A stretch of DNA of 62,109 bases from Lentisphaerota bacterium (GTDB lineage Bacteria > Verrucomicrobiota > Lentisphaeria > Victivallales > Victivallaceae), in the NCBI GenBank assembly GCA_015061605.1, contig SUWH01000016.1, positions 1 to 62,109 of the forward strand, read 5' to 3'. Each line of letters starts with the position of its first letter. Position 1 is the first letter of the stretch. The position numbers and the translations under genes were made by a program. Below are positions 1 through 8,500 of this stretch, piece after piece. Under the pieces are notes generated by a model. That model did not search any database. It had not been told where the DNA came from and worked only from the letters and a program-made list of their open reading frames with translations.

Positions 1-297
1 GGTCATAGTACCGCAGAAGCGGGAAGGACCGAACAGTAACAGTTCTTTCTTGAAGTGAAAGGCAAAGTATGTGTAGAATGCAGAAAATCACGCAAGTGAG
101 CTGCCCGGGAAAGGATAGGGTGGAACCCGAAAGTACCCCGGGAGTGCCGAGCATACCTTTGCGGGCAACTGACAGGAAAGACGGTGCAGATTTGTTTGTA
201 CACAAGTTACTGAACCGCCGTATGCCGAACGGCACGTACGGTGGTGTGAGAGGACGGGGCTGGCGAGGGTGTCCCTCAAAAGTCCCTCCTACTCGAT
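1..297 (+). mobile_element. Group II intron, 3' end (5' part outside window)
   Basis: Positions 214-245 fold as group II intron domain V. The basal strands 214-222 and 237-245 pair with one G-U, the apical stem 223-226/231-234 closes a four-base loop, and a two-base bulge lies at 235-236. The presumed catalytic triad is CGC at 216-218, as in the Oceanobacillus group IIC intron. Positions 247-297 look like domain VI ending CCTACTCGAT, with the bulged branch-point A near 291. Positions 1-213 hold several hairpins but no reverse transcriptase reading frame that I can recognise. That protein is either outside the window or absent. The 3' exon starts at about 298, directly beside the terminator of the neighbouring minus-strand gene. 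Confidence 0.75.
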
Positions 298-303
298 TCT
301 GTA

Positions 304-335
304 TAAAAAAAAAGCGGCAGGATTATGCCGCTTTT
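304..335 (-). terminator. Rho-independent terminator of the oxidoreductase operon
   Basis: A 10-bp perfect stem (310-319 with 326-335) closes a six-base loop. On the minus strand it is followed by a run of about ten T residues (313 down to 304). It sits just after the stop codon of the minus-strand oxidoreductase gene and next to the 3' end of the group II intron. Confidence 0.85.
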
Positions 336-352
336 CCGTTGTTTACAGATGG

Positions 353-1471
353 TTAATCAAGTTCGCCGTCACTCAGTCCAAGCGGGAGCGGAGCGGGGCG
401 TTCACAACTGCTCTTTATGGAGATCTTTCTGCCTTCGGCACTGGAACGTTCAAAGGCGAACATGATTTCGATGACGTGACGCGCCAGCTCACATGAAGCA
501 CGGTGCGGACGGTTGTCCGCAATCGCTTTTGCCATATCAGCGATACCGATACTGCGGCTGTTTTCGGTGTAAATAAAAGGTTTCGGCACGATCTGGAAAC
601 CATCCATACCCGGACGGAAAACTTTTACATCTCCGCCGAATGTATTGGGATCGGGAACGATAAGCGATCCTTCACTTCCATAAAGTTCGATCGGGTTGTG
701 GCCGTGTTTGAAAACATCAAAACTGGCGATCACGGTGATAACTGCACCGTTGGCAAATTCGATGATGCCGGTCTGGTGGGTGTCAACGTTGACCGGGTAA
801 TTGTCAAACGGTTTGTACTTGTCCTGATACTGTTCAGCTACCGTGTCACCGAATGTACGGAATTCACTGCCTCTGGCGGTAACTGCCGTCACCGCCTTTG
901 CCGGTCCCAGAAGCGAAACCAGTGCAGTCACATAGTACGGCCCCAGATCAAGCATCGGACCGGCACCTTTATCGTAGAAAAAGGGTGCGTGTCCCCATTT
1001 TTCCGGACCGCGTCCCTGCACGATGGCAGTACCGCTTAAAACTTTGCCGATCCAGTTGTCATCAATGAGCTTGCGGGCAGTCTGCAAACCGCCGCCGAGG
1101 AAAGTGTCCGGAGCACAGCCGAGGCGCAAACCTTTTGCCGCAGCAAGTTCACACACCGCGTTGACTTCCGCATCATCCACGCCGAAAGGTTTTTCGGTAT
1201 AAGCGTGTTTCCCGGCATTGAGCGCATCGGTCAATACTTTGCAATGCGCTTTGGGCGGGGTGAGATTGAGGACGATCTCCACTTCAGGATGGTTGATGAG
1301 TTCCTCATAGCTCATAGCTTTGCAGTTGAATTCGGCGGCTTTCTCCTCCGCTTTGGCAGCGATAGTGTCACAGCAGCCGATGATGGTGATATTGCGGAAG
1401 CGTTGAGCGGCTTTGAAATAGGCTCCGGAAATCATGCCGCAGCCGACGATACCGATACCGGTTTTTTTCAT
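353..1471 (-). CDS. Gfo/Idh/MocA-family NAD(P)-dependent oxidoreductase
   Basis: A 372-residue protein with an N-terminal Rossmann fold (glycine-rich GIVGCGMISGAY, residues 7-18) and the family's E-K-P motif at residues 93-95, whose lysine is catalytic in characterised members. The C-terminal half is the usual alpha/beta substrate domain. These cytosolic enzymes oxidise or reduce sugars, inositols or their derivatives; the substrate here cannot be read from sequence. A GGAGA ribosome-binding site precedes the ATG. The gene follows the TIM-barrel isomerase by 18 bases on the same strand, so the two probably form a sugar or cyclitol catabolic pair, perhaps controlled by the divergent AraC regulator. 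Confidence 0.9.
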   Translation of the reverse strand: MKKTGIGIVGCGMISGAYFKAAQRFRNITIIGCCDTIAAKAEEKAAEFNCKAMSYEELINHPEVEIVLNLTPPKAHCKVLTDALNAGKHAYTEKPFGVDDAEVNAVCELAAAKGLRLGCAPDTFLGGGLQTARKLIDDNWIGKVLSGTAIVQGRGPEKWGHAPFFYDKGAGPMLDLGPYYVTALVSLLGPAKAVTAVTARGSEFRTFGDTVAEQYQDKYKPFDNYPVNVDTHQTGIIEFANGAVITVIASFDVFKHGHNPIELYGSEGSLIVPDPNTFGGDVKVFRPGMDGFQIVPKPFIYTENSRSIGIADMAKAIADNRPHRASCELARHVIEIMFAFERSSAEGRKISIKSSCERPAPLPLGLSDGELD

Positions 1472-1489
1472 AATAACAATCTCCGTGAA

Positions 1490-2290
1490 TTATTTGTTGC
1501 CGGTTGCCAAACCATTGGAGGTCATGTACTCATAACTGCGTTTCAATGCTTCAAGCATTTCCACATTGCAGTAATCGAGTTCGACGATGATGTGTCCGAC
1601 CCGGTCGGGGATGTTGGCGACCAGTTCAGGTATGGGCAGATCACCCGACCCCAACGGCAGCAGATCGATCTTGCAGTCCAATATGCCGTTTTTCATGCCA
1701 TCGACCGAAGCGATCTGTTTGCAGACACCATCTTTCATGTGGATGGAAACGACATCGTCAGCATATTTTTTGAGCATTTCGACGGCATTTTCAGTACCTT
1801 TGTTGGTTGACCAGTAACAATCGAGCTGGAGCTTGACATCAGGGCAGAGTTCACGGTAAATATCATATTTGAGTTTACCGTCGATGCGCTCAAATTCCCA
1901 GTAGTGGTTGTGCTGCATGAGGGAATATCCGTTGCGCTTGAGGACTTCGAGCATGGCGCAGGTATTTTCGGCGGCGACTTTGATTGAATCCAGATCCTTG
2001 AAATCATCTCTGCCGTAACCGCAGATGATGGTCTTTATATCGAGGTCATCGGCAAGATCCATGACTTCGCCGAGCATGTTAGGGTTGCGTGCCCATGGGG
2101 AGTGGGAAGAACAGACTTCCATGCCAAGATCGGTTACGATTTTTTTGAATTCAGACGGACGGATATTCCAGAACCCCGCCGGTTCGACAGCGGTGTAACC
2201 GATATCGGCGATCTTTTTCAGCACGGAAATGAAATCTTTCTTGGCGTATTCGCGGACGGAATACAACTGTACGGCGATTTTTTTAGACAT
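1490..2290 (-). CDS. Sugar phosphate isomerase/epimerase, xylose-isomerase-like TIM barrel
   Basis: A 266-residue protein beginning MSKKIAVQLYSVREYAKKD, typical of the AP_endonuc_2 / IolE-like TIM-barrel family. Likely metal-binding acidic and histidine residues lie in VEPAGFW, QHNHYWEFE and IVELDYCN. I chose the start at 2290 because GGAGG lies a few bases upstream; the in-frame ATG at 2320 has no such site. A strong promoter lies at 2359-2387. It is the first gene of an operon with the downstream oxidoreductase. Family members isomerise or dehydrate sugars and inositols. The exact substrate is unknown. Confidence 0.85.
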   Translation of the reverse strand: MSKKIAVQLYSVREYAKKDFISVLKKIADIGYTAVEPAGFWNIRPSEFKKIVTDLGMEVCSSHSPWARNPNMLGEVMDLADDLDIKTIICGYGRDDFKDLDSIKVAAENTCAMLEVLKRNGYSLMQHNHYWEFERIDGKLKYDIYRELCPDVKLQLDCYWSTNKGTENAVEMLKKYADDVVSIHMKDGVCKQIASVDGMKNGILDCKIDLLPLGSGDLPIPELVANIPDRVGHIIVELDYCNVEMLEALKRSYEYMTSNGLATGNK

Positions 2291-2311
2291 ATTTTCCTCC
2301 AGAATTAAAAA

Positions 2312-2341
2312 TTTCTGCACTTATCTGAAAATTTGCAGAAA
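2312..2341. promoter_or_regulatory. Inverted repeat between divergent genes, candidate AraC operator
   Basis: TTTCTGCA at 2312-2319 and TGCAGAAA at 2334-2341 form a perfect 8-bp inverted repeat, 22 bp centre to centre (two helical turns). It lies just downstream of the promoter of the minus-strand isomerase gene. Binding by the adjacent AraC-type regulator is inference. Confidence 0.4.
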
Positions 2342-2358
2342 GTGCCGCTTGTATTCTT

Positions 2359-2387
2359 AATATACCGGAAGTATAGTAAGATGTCAA
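2359..2387 (-). promoter_or_regulatory. Sigma-70-type promoter of the isomerase-oxidoreductase operon
   Basis: On the minus strand, TTGACA (2387-2382), a 17-bp spacer and TATATT (2364-2359). The transcription start would fall near 2352, upstream of the dyad at 2312-2341. Confidence 0.7.
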
Positions 2388-2427
2388 TAGACTGAAAATA
2401 CTATTATATGACGGAAAATATCAAGTT

Positions 2428-3195
2428 ATGCTTCGGGAACACTTTAAAAAAATAGTGCGCTGCGGATTTTTCAGTGCGCCGCGCACCCCGGTAAAACCGA
2501 ACGCAGTAAAGGAAAATATTGAATTGGTGGAGATAATCACCGGCGGAGTGGTTTTTCATGAAGTCAACGGTAAAGAAAAAGTTTTCCGGAAAGGCGCGGT
2601 ATTCTGGCATCAATACGGTGAAGAAACCATCCATCGTACCGATCCGGATGATCCTTACCGCTGTTTGTATTTACATTTTGAAACCGACGGTACTCCAAGG
2701 AAATTTTCACGTTACAGCCAGTGGATCAATGGAGGAGAACTCAACGGATTTGTTGAAGATATGCTGCGGTTCAGAAAAGAAAATATGCTGGAAAATGAAT
2801 ATGTCTTTTTCTATGCTCTGGGCACACTCCTGCGTCACTTTGTGCCGCATCAGGGAGAAGTTCTGCCGCGTTCCTTGCGTAAAGCATGCCGGATATTGAG
2901 CAGTGACCCGGCGCAGGATATATCCATTGATGAAATTGCCCATAAGACCGGGGTAAGCAAATCACATCTGTTTACATTGTTCCGGAAATACCTGAAAAGT
3001 TCTCCGTACAGCTATCTTTTGAATAAACGTATCGAACTTGCGCGGGAACTGCTTGTCACCCGGCAGGATATACCGATAAAGCAGATTTCTGAAAGTTGCG
3101 GATTCAAGACACTTGAGATATTTTACCGCCGGTTCCGGCAGTATACGGGAACCACACCTGCAGCCTACCGGGCGAATAATACCTTATCTTTGTAA
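2428..3195 (+). CDS. AraC-family transcriptional regulator
   Basis: A 255-residue protein with an N-terminal cupin-like sensor region (about residues 20-130) and two C-terminal helix-turn-helix motifs. These read ISIDEIAHKTGVSKSHLFTLF and IKQISESCGFKTLEIFYRRFRQYTGTTP, the classic AraC signature. It is divergent from the sugar isomerase-oxidoreductase pair and is most likely its local sugar-responsive activator. Residues are KPNAVKENIELVEIITGG-like in the sensor, as in many AraC proteins of this phylum that sense glycans. The ATG at 2428 has only a weak ribosome-binding site. Confidence 0.9.
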   Translation: MLREHFKKIVRCGFFSAPRTPVKPNAVKENIELVEIITGGVVFHEVNGKEKVFRKGAVFWHQYGEETIHRTDPDDPYRCLYLHFETDGTPRKFSRYSQWINGGELNGFVEDMLRFRKENMLENEYVFFYALGTLLRHFVPHQGEVLPRSLRKACRILSSDPAQDISIDEIAHKTGVSKSHLFTLFRKYLKSSPYSYLLNKRIELARELLVTRQDIPIKQISESCGFKTLEIFYRRFRQYTGTTPAAYRANNTLSL

Positions 3196-3203
3196 TTTTC
3201 CCG

Positions 3204-3872
3204 TCATTTACAGATACGGCAGCTCCGGCAGTCCAGACCTTTGGGCGGCACATAAAGTTTGCCTTGTTTGACTGCTGAACGCTGATTGCAGAAGTTTTTC
3301 AGTGCCAATATGCATCCGACGATGATAAAGGCTCCCGGTGCCGCCGCAGGAAGCAGGAAACTGGTCGTCCATGCCGTGATGATCTTCACTTCAAAAATCG
3401 AACCGCTGCTCAAAAATTCCCGGATCGCGCCCAGCATGGTCAAGGTCAGCGCAAAACCCAATCCCATTCCCGCTCCGTCAAGCATCGAACGGAAAGGTCC
3501 ATGCTTGGCGGCAAAGGCTTCCGCCCGTCCAAGCACGATGCAATTGACCACGATAAGCGGGATGAATATGCCAAGTGACTGACAAAGTTCCGGCGGCGCA
3601 TACGCTTGCATCAACAAATGTACCACTGTAACAAAGGTGGCGATGACCACGATATAGACCGGAATGCGGATCTTCTGCGGAGTGATCCCGGCAATGATGC
3701 TTATAACTGCGTTACTGCCGATAAGTACACAAGTTGTGGCAAGCCCCATGCTCAAACCGTTGGTGGCGCTGCTGGTGACTGCCAGAGTGGGGCAGGTTCC
3801 GAGAAGCAGTACAAAGACCGGGTTTTCCTGCCAGATACCTTTGACGAAATCGTGCCATAAAGAATTTTTCAT
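3204..3872 (-). CDS. rnfE: Rnf electron transport complex subunit E
   Basis: A 222-residue integral membrane protein of the RnfE/NqrD family, with about six hydrophobic helices and the family start LWHDFVKGIWQENPVFVLLLGTCPTLAV. The Rnf complex couples electron flow between reduced ferredoxin and NAD to sodium or proton transport across the cytoplasmic membrane. The C-terminus carries a short cysteine-rich tail (LDCRSCRICK), which may be lineage-specific. The start overlaps the rnfG stop by four bases. It is the last gene of the rnfABCDGE operon and converges with the AraC gene. Confidence 0.95.
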   Translation of the reverse strand: MKNSLWHDFVKGIWQENPVFVLLLGTCPTLAVTSSATNGLSMGLATTCVLIGSNAVISIIAGITPQKIRIPVYIVVIATFVTVVHLLMQAYAPPELCQSLGIFIPLIVVNCIVLGRAEAFAAKHGPFRSMLDGAGMGLGFALTLTMLGAIREFLSSGSIFEVKIITAWTTSFLLPAAAPGAFIIVGCILALKNFCNQRSAVKQGKLYVPPKGLDCRSCRICK

Positions 3873-4519
3873 TTACTGTTTTCTCCGCTGAAATGTGCCA
3901 GTGCCGCTTTGAAGTTGACACTTGCATTATTGACCATTTCCGTGATCGCTCTGCTGGAAATCGTAGCACCGGTACGGTAGATGAATTCTCCGCCGTCCCT
4001 GGTTATTTTCCAATTGCCGCTCTCTGCGGCATTTTTGCCGTTGAATTGATCCAGTACCGCATTGGGCGGCAATCCGGCGGGACGCGGGGAGAAGAGATTG
4101 AATATCGTCCGCTGGAATTTGCGTTCACACACTTCGGCACCCAGACCGGGGGTCTCTTTGTGTTCGATGACCTGGACCGCCAGAATATTTCCGGAAGTGT
4201 TGAAGCTCACCAACGCACGCATTCTGCCGCTGTAACCGGAATTGCTCTGAACCCTGGCGACCAATCCGGTCAATTTGTTCTTATTCATGGCTGCCAGATA
4301 TTCAACGCCGTTGACGGTGAATATTTGTGAAGTCATATCATTGTCAAACTCCGGCAGATTGAGTTCTTTCAAAACCTTGAGTTCATTGTTGATATCCGCC
4401 TGCTTTATCGGTTCGGCGGTAAGCTGTGAAACCAACGCCAGAACCGTTCCGGCGATAACGCCGGTAATGCCGAGAAAGATAGACAATACCCAGATATTTT
4501 CTGTGTCACGCAGTTTCAT
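3869..4519 (-). CDS. rnfG: Rnf electron transport complex subunit G (FMN-binding)
   Basis: A 216-residue protein with one N-terminal membrane anchor (about residues 11-32) and a periplasmic FMN-binding domain. The covalent flavin site TGAT is at residues 183-186, so Thr186 should carry FMN by phosphoester linkage. The family's ETPGLG segment is at 122-127. Flavin attachment in this family needs the ApbE transferase, which is not in the window. The gene overlaps both rnfD and rnfE by four bases. Confidence 0.95.
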   Translation of the reverse strand: MKLRDTENIWVLSIFLGITGVIAGTVLALVSQLTAEPIKQADINNELKVLKELNLPEFDNDMTSQIFTVNGVEYLAAMNKNKLTGLVARVQSNSGYSGRMRALVSFNTSGNILAVQVIEHKETPGLGAEVCERKFQRTIFNLFSPRPAGLPPNAVLDQFNGKNAAESGNWKITRDGGEFIYRTGATISSRAITEMVNNASVNFKAALAHFSGENSK

Positions 4520-5658
4520 AACTCTTTCTCCTTATTGCGCTTGGGGACATAGCCGAATGGATGTTCCCCGAATGCGCGGTCAATGAGCGGTACCAGAGCA
4601 TTCATAAAGAGAATGGCAAAGCTCACTCCTTCCGGGTAATTCCCCCAGATCCGGATGACCGTGGTCAGCACCCCGCAACCGATGGCAAAAATCACACATC
4701 CGAGTCCGGTAATGGGGCTGGTGACCATGTCGGTCGCCATGAATATCGCACCCAGCAGCAAGCCGCCGGTACAGATGTGAAAGAGCGGCCCGGGGGTGAC
4801 ACCGGGGAAAAAGAAGTGTATTATTCCGGTCAGAACCGCCACGGTTGCCACGAAAATAAGCGGCACACTCCAGTTGATAAGATTCAATGCCACGAGTATG
4901 ACAAAGCCCAGCAGCAGCGCCGGTACACAGGTTTCGCCGATACATCCGGCACGGTCACCCAGAAAATATCTTTTCATCAGCTCTTTTGAATTGATTTCAG
5001 CAAAATTGCCTTTGGCTTTTTCATCGCGTGACAAAATCTTTTTGGTGGTATTGACAACTCCCAGCGGAGTGGCACAGCTTACAGCATCAAGTTCCTGACC
5101 GCTTTTGATTTTTCCGACTGTTCCGGCGTTACAGAAACGTTCAATGGCGGGATATTCCGCAGATCTCATCCCCCGTGAAGGTGTCCATAAGGTCATCGCC
5201 GCCGGAAGCGCGATCAGCAGTCCCACCCGCGCCACCAGCGCCGGATTGAATGGATTGTTGCCGATGCCGCCGTAAATCTGTTTGGCAAGCCAGATCGCCA
5301 GTATCGCACCGATGGGCGGCACATAAAGCGGTACTGATACCGGCAGACACATCGCCAGCAGTACACCGGTGACGATTGCTGAACAGTCGGAAATGTTGCG
5401 CCAGATATTTTTTCCTGCTATTTTGCACCACAGTGCTTCAGCACCGACACCGCACAACGCGGTGTAAATGATGATGAATAACGCCCGGAAGCCGAAAAGC
5501 CACGTTGATGCGATGATCTGCGGCAGCAGTGCCAGCAGTACACCGCCCATTATTTTACACAATGATGAACCGCTGCTCAAGTGAGGCGATGAACTCAATA
5601 CCAGCTTATCGCCGCTGGGCAGTTGGACATTATCTTTGATTTTTACTGTTTCACTCAT
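4516..5658 (-). CDS. rnfD: Rnf electron transport complex subunit D
   Basis: A 380-residue membrane protein of the NqrB/RnfD family, with roughly nine to ten hydrophobic helices. The segment FMATDMVTSP near residues 306-315 and NPFNPA near 135-140 are family hallmarks. The expected covalent FMN motif (S/T-G-A-T) appears as S-C-A-T-P-L at residues 194-199: Thr197 is kept but the glycine is cysteine. It starts four bases after rnfC stops. Confidence 0.95.
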   Translation of the reverse strand: MSETVKIKDNVQLPSGDKLVLSSSPHLSSGSSLCKIMGGVLLALLPQIIASTWLFGFRALFIIIYTALCGVGAEALWCKIAGKNIWRNISDCSAIVTGVLLAMCLPVSVPLYVPPIGAILAIWLAKQIYGGIGNNPFNPALVARVGLLIALPAAMTLWTPSRGMRSAEYPAIERFCNAGTVGKIKSGQELDAVSCATPLGVVNTTKKILSRDEKAKGNFAEINSKELMKRYFLGDRAGCIGETCVPALLLGFVILVALNLINWSVPLIFVATVAVLTGIIHFFFPGVTPGPLFHICTGGLLLGAIFMATDMVTSPITGLGCVIFAIGCGVLTTVIRIWGNYPEGVSFAILFMNALVPLIDRAFGEHPFGYVPKRNKEKEL

Positions 5659-5661
5659 GAT

Positions 5662-7005
5662 TTACTTTCCTTTGACGGAATTCATCTGTTTACGCAATTC
5701 GGCTTTGGCGCGCCGGACATTCTGCACCAGCGGCCGGTGGTCGGGGCAGACATAGGCGCAGGAACCGCACTCCATACAGTCCATGACATGGTTTTCTGCG
5801 GCAAGATCAAAGCGTCCGGCTTCGATCGCGGTGGAGAGCAGACACGGCATCAGATGCATCGGACAGCCCTGCACACATCTGCCGCATCTTATACATCCGC
5901 TGCTTTCAAAGTTGAATGCCTGTTCCTGCGGAATGAGCAATATTCCGGAAGTATTCTTTCCGGTTGGCACCTGAAATGAACGCTGGGCGAATCCCATCAT
6001 CGGTCCGCCGAAAACCAGTTTGCCCGGTTCTGCGGTGACTCCCCCGGCAAACCGTACCGCTTCCAATGCGGGAGTACCGATTTTCAAACGGAAGTTGCCC
6101 GGAGAGGCAACTACTTCGCCGGTGACAGATACGATGCGTTCGATCAGGGGTATACCAAGAGTTACTGCATCATCCAGTGCCGCGCAGGTGGCGACATTCT
6201 GTACTACACATCCGGCATCCATGGGCAATGTACCGGATTTTACGGTTCTTCCGGTGATGGCGTTGATAAGCTGTTTTTCCGACCCCTGCGGATAGCGGAC
6301 CCGCAGGATGGCGGTTTTGACTCCATACTGTTCAGTAAATTCTTCCAGAGCTTCGACGGCATCCATTTTATTTGTTTCAACACCGATGATGATGTTGGAA
6401 ATATTGAGTATTCTGCCGAGCATGGCGGCGCCGCGCACCACTTTTTCCGGATTTTCCAGCATCAGCCGGTGGTCGGCGGTGAGATACGGCTCACATTCGG
6501 CACCGTTGAGGATGAGGGTATCGATGGTTTTTCCGGGCGGCGGGGAAAGTTTGACATGGGTCGGGAAAGATGCTCCGCCCATGCCGACCAGTCCGGCATC
6601 TATGACCCGCTGTTTCAGCAGTTCCGGAGCTGCATTCTGCCAGTCGGAAATGATTTCAAACGGGGCATCCCCCTCATCTTTGCCATCGGCAGTGATCTCA
6701 ACTGCCATGGCAGGTACTCCCATAGTACCCTGAACCTCTTTCAAATTGGAGACGACTCCGCTGGTGGGAGCATGCAGATTTGCTGAAACAAAACCGTCTG
6801 CCTGTGCAATAAGCTGATATTTTTTTACCGTATCACCTTTTTTTACCACCGGAACCGGAGGTTTACCGGCGTTTTGGGCGAGAATTACAGTGTATTTTTC
6901 CAAAAGCGGCACATTCTGCACTGCGGCATGGCAGCTCAAACTTTTGCCGTCACCATGCGGATGGATACCGCGGGAAAAGGTCATAACATTACGTGAACTT
7001 TTCAT
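5662..7005 (-). CDS. rnfC: Rnf electron transport complex subunit C (NADH site)
   Basis: A 447-residue peripheral cytosolic subunit. It has an N-terminal RnfC barrel-sandwich segment, a flavin/NADH-binding domain (glycine-rich GLVGMGGASFPTHVKL near residue 140) and two C-terminal [4Fe-4S] motifs, CIRCGRCVQGCP and CMECGSCAYVCP. In the Rnf complex this subunit exchanges electrons with NAD. Length is typical of the shorter, non-enterobacterial form without the long alanine-rich tail. It overlaps rnfB by four bases. Confidence 0.95.
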   Translation of the reverse strand: MKSSRNVMTFSRGIHPHGDGKSLSCHAAVQNVPLLEKYTVILAQNAGKPPVPVVKKGDTVKKYQLIAQADGFVSANLHAPTSGVVSNLKEVQGTMGVPAMAVEITADGKDEGDAPFEIISDWQNAAPELLKQRVIDAGLVGMGGASFPTHVKLSPPPGKTIDTLILNGAECEPYLTADHRLMLENPEKVVRGAAMLGRILNISNIIIGVETNKMDAVEALEEFTEQYGVKTAILRVRYPQGSEKQLINAITGRTVKSGTLPMDAGCVVQNVATCAALDDAVTLGIPLIERIVSVTGEVVASPGNFRLKIGTPALEAVRFAGGVTAEPGKLVFGGPMMGFAQRSFQVPTGKNTSGILLIPQEQAFNFESSGCIRCGRCVQGCPMHLMPCLLSTAIEAGRFDLAAENHVMDCMECGSCAYVCPDHRPLVQNVRRAKAELRKQMNSVKGK

Positions 7006-7835
7006 TTCCCCCCCTTTCCGGCAGAGTTTTTCGCCGCCTGATAGCGCTGGGTTTCACTTTTGATGCAATCGGCAGGACAGGCGCATTTCTCAATATCTTC
7101 CAAAGTAAGACCGTCAGCATTGACATAGTCCACCCGGGCGAGAAAGCCGTCGAAAACAAATTTTCCCGGCAATGCTTTGCCGCATTTCTGGCAGCCGATA
7201 CATGCCGCCTGACAGAGCGCACGTTTCACCACTCCTTTTTCCGGAGAATTGCAGTAAACATGGATGTTTGCTGAAGCCGGAACCATCTTGATAACGTTGC
7301 GGGGACAGACGGTGGTGCATTTGCCGCATCCGGTACACAGTTCCGGGTGGACGACTGCCACTCTGCCGATCATCTCAATGGCTCCGAATGGACACACCCG
7401 GGCGCAGTTTCCCAGCCCCAGACAACCGTAACGGCAACTTGTCGGGCCTCCTGCCACCAGATTGGCGGCGTTGCAATCCTGCACGCCGTTGTAATTCATT
7501 TCATCTGCTCCCAGATCGGCGCGGCAGGCAACTACCGCCTGTTTAGTTTCCACGGCTCCGGCATCGATACCCAGCGCGATGGCAATCGCTGAACGCTGTT
7601 CATAACTGGATACCGGACAATTGCTGGGAGTGACTTCACCGTTTGCCAGAGCGCGGGCGAAGTCGGCACATCCGGCTTTGCCGCAGCCGCCGCAGTTGGC
7701 TCCCGGCAGCAGTTCCAGAGCCAACTCGGCACGATTGTCCTGTTCGACTTTAAACAATTTGACGAAAAAACCGATAACGGCCCCGAGCAAAAGCCCAAGG
7801 ACCCCCATGAATGTCAATGCGATATACAGTGTCAT
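7002..7835 (-). CDS. rnfB: Rnf electron transport complex subunit B (ferredoxin-like)
   Basis: A 277-residue protein with an N-terminal transmembrane helix, a four-Fe-S domain (ANCGGCGKAGC) and polyferredoxin motifs CRYGCLGLGNCARVCP and CTGCGKCTTVCP. A further cysteine cluster follows (CQAACIGCQKCGK), and CACPADC lies near the C-terminus. It is the entry or exit point for ferredoxin electrons. It follows rnfA by 16 bases and overlaps rnfC. Confidence 0.95.
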   Translation of the reverse strand: MTLYIALTFMGVLGLLLGAVIGFFVKLFKVEQDNRAELALELLPGANCGGCGKAGCADFARALANGEVTPSNCPVSSYEQRSAIAIALGIDAGAVETKQAVVACRADLGADEMNYNGVQDCNAANLVAGGPTSCRYGCLGLGNCARVCPFGAIEMIGRVAVVHPELCTGCGKCTTVCPRNVIKMVPASANIHVYCNSPEKGVVKRALCQAACIGCQKCGKALPGKFVFDGFLARVDYVNADGLTLEDIEKCACPADCIKSETQRYQAAKNSAGKGGK

Positions 7836-7851
7836 ATCCTGTCTCCTGAAA

Positions 7852-8442
7852 TCAACATAATCCGGAAAATCCGGAAAACGCCATTGCCAGAATACCGGCA
7901 GTCACCAGCGCTATCGGTGTACCTTCAAAAGATTTCGGCGGCGCGGCAAGTTCAAGTTTTTCACGGATACTGGAAAAAAGCAGCAACGCAAGGGCAAAAC
8001 CGACCCCGGAAAAGGCGCCGAAAATGGTCGAATCCAGTACGCTTCTGGCATTTTCAGCATTGATGGTCGCCGCTCCCAGAACCGCGCAATTGGTGGTGAT
8101 CAGAGGCAGATATATACCCAGAGCGCGGTAGAGGGCAGGCGTGAGCTTCTGCATCATCACTTCAAGCAACTGCACCAGCGCGGCGATAACCAGAATAAAG
8201 AGCAGGATCCGTAAAAATCCCAGATCAACGGTTTTCCCGCCGATGGAAAAACGGAGCAGGTAATTGGATATGACTGAAGTTATACATGAGGCAAGAGCCA
8301 TAACAAATATCACCGCGCCGGACATTCCCATGGCGGTCCCGAGCCGCCTGGAAACTCCGAGAAATGGGCATATCCCCAGAAAACGTGATAATACAAAATT
8401 GTATACCAGTACAGCCCCCACCGTTAATTCCAGATATTTCAT
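7852..8442 (-). CDS. rnfA: Rnf electron transport complex subunit A
   Basis: A 196-residue membrane protein with six hydrophobic helices and the near-invariant FVLSRFLGICPFLGVS segment at about residues 17-32. RnfA pairs with RnfE as an inverted-topology dimer in the membrane core. It opens the run rnfA-B-C-D-G-E, the same order as in enterobacterial rsx and Rhodobacter rnf. The start is 58 bases downstream of the recJ stop on the same strand, so it may be co-transcribed with recJ or use a promoter inside recJ. Confidence 0.95.
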   Translation of the reverse strand: MKYLELTVGAVLVYNFVLSRFLGICPFLGVSRRLGTAMGMSGAVIFVMALASCITSVISNYLLRFSIGGKTVDLGFLRILLFILVIAALVQLLEVMMQKLTPALYRALGIYLPLITTNCAVLGAATINAENARSVLDSTIFGAFSGVGFALALLLFSSIREKLELAAPPKSFEGTPIALVTAGILAMAFSGFSGLC

Positions 8443-8500
8443 AAAATATCCTTTCCTGAAAATTGTGACCGGTCAACCGGAAATATTCCGGCAATCCGCA

